Shown here in pieces: positions 5,597 to 8,627 of a DNA stretch of 8,627 bases. Within the stretch, counting starts at the first letter, position 1; every line of letters starts with the position of its first letter. The stretch is from contig LJUA01000094.1 in assembly GCA_001303545.1 (NCBI GenBank), positions 1 through 8,627 of the forward strand, given 5' to 3'. This DNA comes from Dehalococcoidia bacterium SM23_28_2 (GTDB taxonomy: Bacteria; Chloroflexota; Dehalococcoidia; SM23-28-2). The notes below the pieces were generated by a model. It had not been told where the DNA came from. It worked only from the letters and a program-made list of their open reading frames with translations, and searched no databases. The position numbers were made by a program, and so were the translations under genes.

Positions 5597-6533
5597 TGGC
5601 TTCGGCTACCAGATCCAGCAGCGGCTCGTAGCGGCCGAAGGAGGGGACGATGTAGACGCCTGCTGCCTTCGCTCTGGCTACCGCCAGAACATCGTGGGCT
5701 ATGGCTAGGCCTTCAGCCGCCACGCGATCCTCGCCAGCGCTGAGCAGACGCTGGAAGGCTTCGTCGGGGATGGTGATGCCTGGCGCCTGGTACTGAAGGA
5801 ACTCTGCCTGACGCTGGCTCAGTATGGGCAGGATGCCCACAATGATGGGCAGCTTGAACTTGGCCGTTCGGTCGAGGAAGCGCTCCAGGCGCTCTGGGTC
5901 ATATATCACCTGGGTCATGAAGAAGTGAGCGCCCGCTTCTACCTTGCGGCGCATCAGGTTGAGTTCTGCCTTGATTTCATCGGTGTTGGGGTTGGCCGAG
6001 CCGCCGATGAGGAAGGAGGCTGTATGACCCACGGACTTGCCTGTCCAGTCGACGCCTTCGTTGAGCATCCTGAGCATGCGGATGAGCTGCACGGAGCCGA
6101 CATCCCAGACGGCTACCACGTCTGTGTGGCCGCCAAGGGCTGGCGGGTCGCCCCGCAGGCAGAGGACATTGCGCACTCCCAGCACGTGGGCGCCCACCAG
6201 GTCGGCGTGGATGGCGATGAGGTTGCGGTCGCGGGTGGTGTAGTGAACGATGGGCTCCACTCCCAGCTCCTGGTGGAGGTAGACGGCCATGGCCACAGGG
6301 CTCATGCGGACGCGGGCCAGGGGGCTGTCGCCGACGTTGATGCAGTCGACGTTGGCCCGCTGGAAGAGGGATACTCCCTCCAGAGCTCGCCGCGGGCTGA
6401 GGCCGTGGGGCGGGTCGATCTCCACGCTGACGACGAAGCGACCGGCCTCCAGCTTTTCCCGTAGGGTTCGCGGCTGGGAAGCGGTAGTCGAAGACCGGGC
6501 GGTAGTCGGTGGCTGCTCGGTTGGATTGTCCAT
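5589..6533 (-). CDS. metF: Methylenetetrahydrofolate reductase, YitJ C-terminal-domain type
   Basis: A 314-aa cytoplasmic FAD enzyme. It reduces 5,10-methylene-tetrahydrofolate to 5-methyl-tetrahydrofolate, the methyl donor for methionine synthesis. The TIM-barrel motifs are clear: VSVEIDPPHG with the catalytic-type Glu39; INVGDSPLARVRMS (65-78); THY-equivalent HYTTRDRN (97-104); LCLRGDPP with Asp129, matching the Asp120 position of E. coli MetF; FFMTQVIYD with Gln208; and PIIVGILPI (229-237). The sequence style is that of the reductase half of bifunctional homocysteine S-methyltransferase/MTHFR proteins, but no methyltransferase domain is present. The first ~22 residues are a Thr/Ser/Pro-rich, probably disordered extension. 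The ATG at 6533 is chosen because an in-frame TGA lies three codons upstream. There is no Shine-Dalgarno sequence. Ends in TAG. Confidence 0.93.
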   Translation of the reverse strand: MDNPTEQPPTTARSSTTASQPRTLREKLEAGRFVVSVEIDPPHGLSPRRALEGVSLFQRANVDCINVGDSPLARVRMSPVAMAVYLHQELGVEPIVHYTTRDRNLIAIHADLVGAHVLGVRNVLCLRGDPPALGGHTDVVAVWDVGSVQLIRMLRMLNEGVDWTGKSVGHTASFLIGGSANPNTDEIKAELNLMRRKVEAGAHFFMTQVIYDPERLERFLDRTAKFKLPIIVGILPILSQRQAEFLQYQAPGITIPDEAFQRLLSAGEDRVAAEGLAIAHDVLAVARAKAAGVYIVPSFGRYEPLLDLVAEAKG

Positions 6534-6547
6534 CGGATATCAGGGAA

Positions 6548-6577
6548 AGCATACCTTGTGCGAGAGCAGGGACGCAA
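6548..6577 (-). promoter_or_regulatory. Promoter for metF, predicted very short leader
   Basis: On the minus strand, TTGCGT (6577-6572) and TATGCT (6553-6548) are separated by 18 bp. Only 14 bases lie between the -10 and the ATG, so the predicted leader is about 7 nt, and no ribosome binding site is visible in it. The box matches are moderate. Confidence 0.5.
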
Positions 6578-6695
6578 GACGACATAAGCCAGGCTCTGAG
6601 ATTGAGTCCATCGAAGCCGGCGACGGCGTTGAGCGGCGACGGGCGTATCCTACCTACTACCTTGAGTTTTCTTCCTATCCGTGCCTTAGAACCCC

Positions 6696-6724
6696 TTGCC
6701 TGATCGGATGAAATAGGCTAAAAA
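6696..6724 (+). promoter_or_regulatory. Probable groEL promoter next to CIRCE
   Basis: TTGCCT (6696-6701) and TAAAAA (6719-6724) have 17-bp spacing. The predicted start lies just inside the CIRCE element, the usual arrangement for HrcA repression. An alternative -10, TATGAT (6725-6730), lacks a matching -35. The exact boxes are therefore uncertain. Confidence 0.45.
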
Positions 6725-6727
6725 TAT

Positions 6728-6758
6728 GATTAGCACTCTTGAAGGAAGAGTGCTAATC
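6728..6758 (+). promoter_or_regulatory. CIRCE operator (HrcA binding site)
   Basis: TTAGCACTC (6730-6738), 9-bp spacer, GAGTGCTAA (6748-6756) is a perfect match to the CIRCE consensus. The arms extend to 11 perfectly paired bases each (GATTAGCACTC / GAGTGCTAATC). HrcA binds this element to repress chaperonin genes and is released on heat shock. No hrcA lies in the window. The element sits 24 bp upstream of the groEL ATG. Confidence 0.97.
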
Positions 6759-6781
6759 GCCTTCAGCGAGGGGGGATACAG

Positions 6782-7951
6782 ATGGCGAAGCAACTGCTGT
6801 TCGACGAGGCGGCCCGGCACGCCCTCAAGAACGGAGTCGATGCCCTGGCCGATGCTGTGAAGATAACCCTGGGCCCCAAGGGGCGCAATGTGGTCTTAGA
6901 GAAGAAATTCGGCGCGCCGACCATCACCAACGATGGCGTCACCATCGCCAAGGACATTGAGCTGGAGGACCCCTTCGAGAACATCGGCGCTCAGCTCGCG
7001 CGGGAGGTGGCCGCCAAGACCAACGACATCGCCGGCGACGGCACCACCAGCGCCACCGTTCTCGCCCAGGCCATTGTCCAGGAAGGGCTGAGGAACGTGA
7101 CCGCTGGGGCCAATCCTATGGCTATCAAGCGGGGCATCGAGAGGGCTTGCCAGGCGGCGCTGGAGACCATCAAGAAGAGCGCCATCCCCGTTGAGACTCG
7201 CCAGCAGATGGCTCAGATCGCCGCCATCTCGGCGATGGATGAGTCCATCGGCAACCTCATCGGCGAGGTGATGGACAGGGTAGGCAAGGACGGCGTCATG
7301 AGCGTCGAGGAGTCCAAGGGCATTGACACCGAGGTGGAATACGTGGAGGGGATGGCCTTTGACCGCGGCTACATCAGCCCCTACTTCGTAACCAACCCCG
7401 AGCGCATGGAGGCGGTCATCGAGGACCCCTACATCCTGATCACCGACAAGAAGATATCGGCGGTGAACGACATCCTGCCGGTGCTGGAGAAGCTGGTGGA
7501 GAAAGGCAGCAAGGATCTGCTGGTGATCTGTGAGGACTGCGACGGCGAGGCCCTGGCCACGATGGCAGTGAACAAGCTGCGAGGCACCCTCAACGCCTGT
7601 GCGGTCAAGGCGCCGGGCTTCGGCGACCGGCGTAAGGACAATCTGGGCGACATCGCTGTCGTCACCGGCGGCCAGGTGATCAGCGAGGAGGTAGGGCGGC
7701 GCCTCGATTCGGTGACCATCGCCGACCTGGGCCGCGCCCGCCGAGTGGAGGTAGCCAAGGACGAGACCAAGATCATCGAGGGCAAAGGCACATCCGAGGA
7801 CATCGAAGGGCGGATCAAGGCGGTGAAGACGGCTATCGACCTGGCCACCTCCGACTGGGATCGGGAGAAGCTCCAGGAGCGCTTGGGCAAGCTGGCGGGA
7901 AAGGTGGCGGTTGTCAAAGTGGGCGCTGCCACCGAGCCGGAGCTCAAGTAG
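6782..7951 (+). CDS. groEL: 60-kDa chaperonin GroEL, N-terminal part ending at an in-frame TAG
   Basis: Residues 1-389 of a clear GroEL, the cytoplasmic ATP-driven folding chamber. The start MAKQLLFDEAARHAL is preceded by GAGGGGGG six bases upstream and by CIRCE. Visible motifs are LGPKGRNVVLEKKFG (30-44), D51 in TNDGVT, GDGTT (85-89) for nucleotide binding, the YISPYF apical substrate-binding strand, and KAPGFGDRRK. The frame stops at TAG (codon 390) right after TEPELK, where relatives read K-E-K-K, so a single GAG to TAG change would explain it. The truncated product would lack the rest of the equatorial domain, including the catalytic Asp equivalent to E. coli D398, and should not form a working ring. 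No groES lies upstream. It is most likely one gene interrupted by a nonsense codon or a sequence error. Confidence 0.93.
   Translation: MAKQLLFDEAARHALKNGVDALADAVKITLGPKGRNVVLEKKFGAPTITNDGVTIAKDIELEDPFENIGAQLAREVAAKTNDIAGDGTTSATVLAQAIVQEGLRNVTAGANPMAIKRGIERACQAALETIKKSAIPVETRQQMAQIAAISAMDESIGNLIGEVMDRVGKDGVMSVEESKGIDTEVEYVEGMAFDRGYISPYFVTNPERMEAVIEDPYILITDKKISAVNDILPVLEKLVEKGSKDLLVICEDCDGEALATMAVNKLRGTLNACAVKAPGFGDRRKDNLGDIAVVTGGQVISEEVGRRLDSVTIADLGRARRVEVAKDETKIIEGKGTSEDIEGRIKAVKTAIDLATSDWDREKLQERLGKLAGKVAVVKVGAATEPELK
7949..7951 (+). other. In-frame amber codon inside groEL
   Basis: Context is AAG TAG AAG AAG CAC. The frame on both sides is the same and both flanks are conserved GroEL. It aligns with the Glu that relatives have in the KEKK segment (E. 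coli E391). No hairpin or pyrrolysine/selenocysteine signal was recognised beside it. Confidence 0.9.
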
Positions 7952-8401
7952 AAGAAGCACCGAGTGGAGGACGCCGTCTCGGCTACGCGTGCCGCTGTGG
8001 AGGAGGGGCTGGTAGCCGGCGGCGGCGTGGTTTACCTCAACGCTCAGTCGGCCCTGGATGCGCTGAAGCTGGCGGGCGATGAGGCCACCGGCGTGAACAT
8101 CCTGCGCCGGGCCCTGGAGGAGCCCATGCGGCGCATCGCCACCAACGCTGGGCAGGACGGCTCGGTCATCGTCAACCAGGTGAGGAATCTCCCCGAAAAC
8201 GAAGGCTACGACGCCGAGCGCGACCAGTTCTGCAACATGATCGAGCGGGGCATTGTCGACCCGGCCAAGGTGAGCCGAGCCGCCCTGGAGAACGCCGTGA
8301 GCATCGCTTCCATGGTGCTGACCACCAACTGCCTGGTGTCGGAGATCCCCGAGGAGAAGAAGGAGCCGCCGCACGCGCACGCGCCCCACGAGATGTACTA
8401 G
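7952..8401 (+). CDS. groEL: GroEL C-terminal part, in frame after the TAG
   Basis: This continues the chaperonin in the same frame: KKHRVEDAVSATRAAVEEG, with the Asp equivalent to E. coli D398, then LVAGGG and the equatorial helices to the end. If translated alone, the first candidate start is GTG at 7964, but it has no good Shine-Dalgarno sequence and would lack an independent fold. Both parts plus the stop codon position total 539 codons, normal for GroEL. No other lesion is visible: no frameshift, no second stop, conserved residues intact. That points to a very recent event or an error. The tail ends HAHAPHEMY rather than the usual Gly-Gly-Met repeats. Ends in TAG. Confidence 0.9.
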   Translation, partial: KKHRVEDAVSATRAAVEEGLVAGGGVVYLNAQSALDALKLAGDEATGVNILRRALEEPMRRIATNAGQDGSVIVNQVRNLPENEGYDAERDQFCNMIERGIVDPAKVSRAALENAVSIASMVLTTNCLVSEIPEEKKEPPHAHAPHEMY

Positions 8402-8428
8402 GGACGGAGCCGGATGCGGTATGATAGC

Positions 8429-8456
8429 AATGGGGTCGGGCGGAACCGGCCCCATT
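8429..8456 (+). terminator. Hairpin downstream of groEL, probable terminator
   Basis: AATGGGGTCGG (8429-8439) pairs with CCGGCCCCATT (8446-8456) over 11 positions with one G-T pair and a 6-nt loop GCGGAA. This is the strongest hairpin in the window. The U-tract is weak (only ATT), so it is either an inefficient terminator or a leader structure of the next gene, 13 bp away. Confidence 0.5.
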
Positions 8457-8469
8457 AGCGCTTGAAGTG

Positions 8470-8627
8470 ATGATGGCGGCAGCACGACGGGGTGACAAAT
8501 ACCTGGGCGCGGTCGACCTGGGCGCCAGCAAGATCCTCTCGCTCATCGCTCAGGCCGACGGCCGCCGCCTGGGCGAGGACAGGCGGGCCACCGACGCCGA
8601 AGAAGGGCCGGAGCGGACGCTGGAACG
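8470..8627 (+). CDS. ROK-family sugar kinase/regulator, N-terminal part (3' partial)
   Basis: The frame is open to the right edge, with ~52 residues visible. After MMAAARRGDK comes YLGAVDLGASKILSLIA, the first phosphate-binding motif (D-L-G-x-S/T-K) of the ASKHA fold as found in ROK proteins, then an ADGR turn and RRATDAEEGPE, also ROK-like. ROK members are mostly glucokinases or N-acetyl-hexosamine kinases, and some are repressors. No helix-turn-helix precedes the kinase motif, which favours a kinase. The substrate cannot be judged from this fragment. The start could be GTG 8467, ATG 8470 or ATG 8473, all in frame. The upstream GAAGTGA is a poor ribosome binding site and does not decide. Confidence 0.72.
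   Translation, partial: MMAAARRGDKYLGAVDLGASKILSLIAQADGRRLGEDRRATDAEEGPERTLE

Noticed and set aside
6662..6691. TTGAGT ... TTAGAA as an additional groEL promoter
   Set aside because: The spacing is about 18-19 bp with a poor -10, and it lies further from CIRCE than the better candidate at 6696-6724.
7949..7951. Amber codon reassignment or pyrrolysine insertion as the preferred reading
   Set aside because: Most genes in the window use TAG as the genuine terminal stop, and no insertion element was recognised. Kept only as a minor possibility.
7964..8401. Independent gene starting at GTG 7964 (a naturally split chaperonin)
   Set aside because: There is no ribosome binding site, the cut falls within a helix region of the equatorial domain, and a single base change explains it more simply.
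8420..8425. TATGAT as a promoter for the ROK gene
   Set aside because: No acceptable -35 at 16-18 bp upstream and no extended -10. The match alone is not enough.
6896..8485. 529-codon open frame antisense to groEL
   Set aside because: It is the mirror of a strongly conserved GC-rich gene, has no recognisable domain or ribosome binding site, and overlaps all of groEL. Codon-bias shadow.
1..8627. CRISPR arrays, tRNA/rRNA genes, insertion sequences, phage or defence genes
   Set aside because: No direct-repeat/spacer pattern, cloverleaf, transposase or recombinase motif was found. The only repeats are coding ones in the secreted proteins.

Overview
This is a GC-rich bacterial chromosomal window. 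It holds two secreted calcium-binding-type proteins, four housekeeping or repair genes, and the start of a seventh gene. The protein styles suggest Chloroflexota, probably a Dehalococcoidia/SAR202-like lineage. The hints are Asp-rich thrombospondin-3-like proteins ending in a single 'VINILDVL' dockerin-like helix, a YitJ-type methylenetetrahydrofolate reductase, a COG2316-type HD hydrolase, and a CIRCE-controlled GroEL. This placement is inference from remembered family resemblance, not from a search.

Layout: (1) <1-938 (+) is the 3' part of a secreted Asp/Cys-rich protein. (2) 939-1300 is a gene-free stretch rich in inverted repeats, followed by a good sigma70-type promoter (1159-1187) and a structured leader. 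(3) 1301-3604 (+) is a 767-aa exported protein with a signal peptide, VNDGCP repeats, thrombospondin type 3-like repeats, and the same ~95-residue C-terminal module as the upstream gene. (4) 3618-4211 (-) is a predicted HD-superfamily hydrolase, convergent with gene 3. (5) 4212-4341 is a compact divergent promoter region. (6) 4342-5553 (+) is a radical SAM putative DNA modification/repair protein with a C-terminal helix-hairpin-helix and a clamp-binding-like QLSLW motif. Its promoter places the transcript start at or next to the ATG. (7) 5589-6533 (-) is methylenetetrahydrofolate reductase, with a nearly leaderless promoter. (8) 6534-6781 is a divergent intergenic region with a perfect CIRCE operator. 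(9) 6782-8401 (+) is groEL, full length but interrupted by an in-frame TAG at 7949-7951. (10) A hairpin follows, then the first ~53 codons of a ROK-family sugar kinase or regulator (8470->8627).

The genes do not form one pathway. The first two are extracellular or cell-surface paralogs. The rest are mostly single-gene units with separate promoters. The most striking observation is the groEL interruption: both halves are intact and in frame, no groES is adjacent, and a heat-shock operator is preserved. Most other genes here end in TAG, which argues against amber reassignment. It leaves a very recent nonsense mutation, a sequencing or assembly error, or readthrough. No CRISPR array, tRNA, rRNA, insertion sequence or phage gene was recognised.
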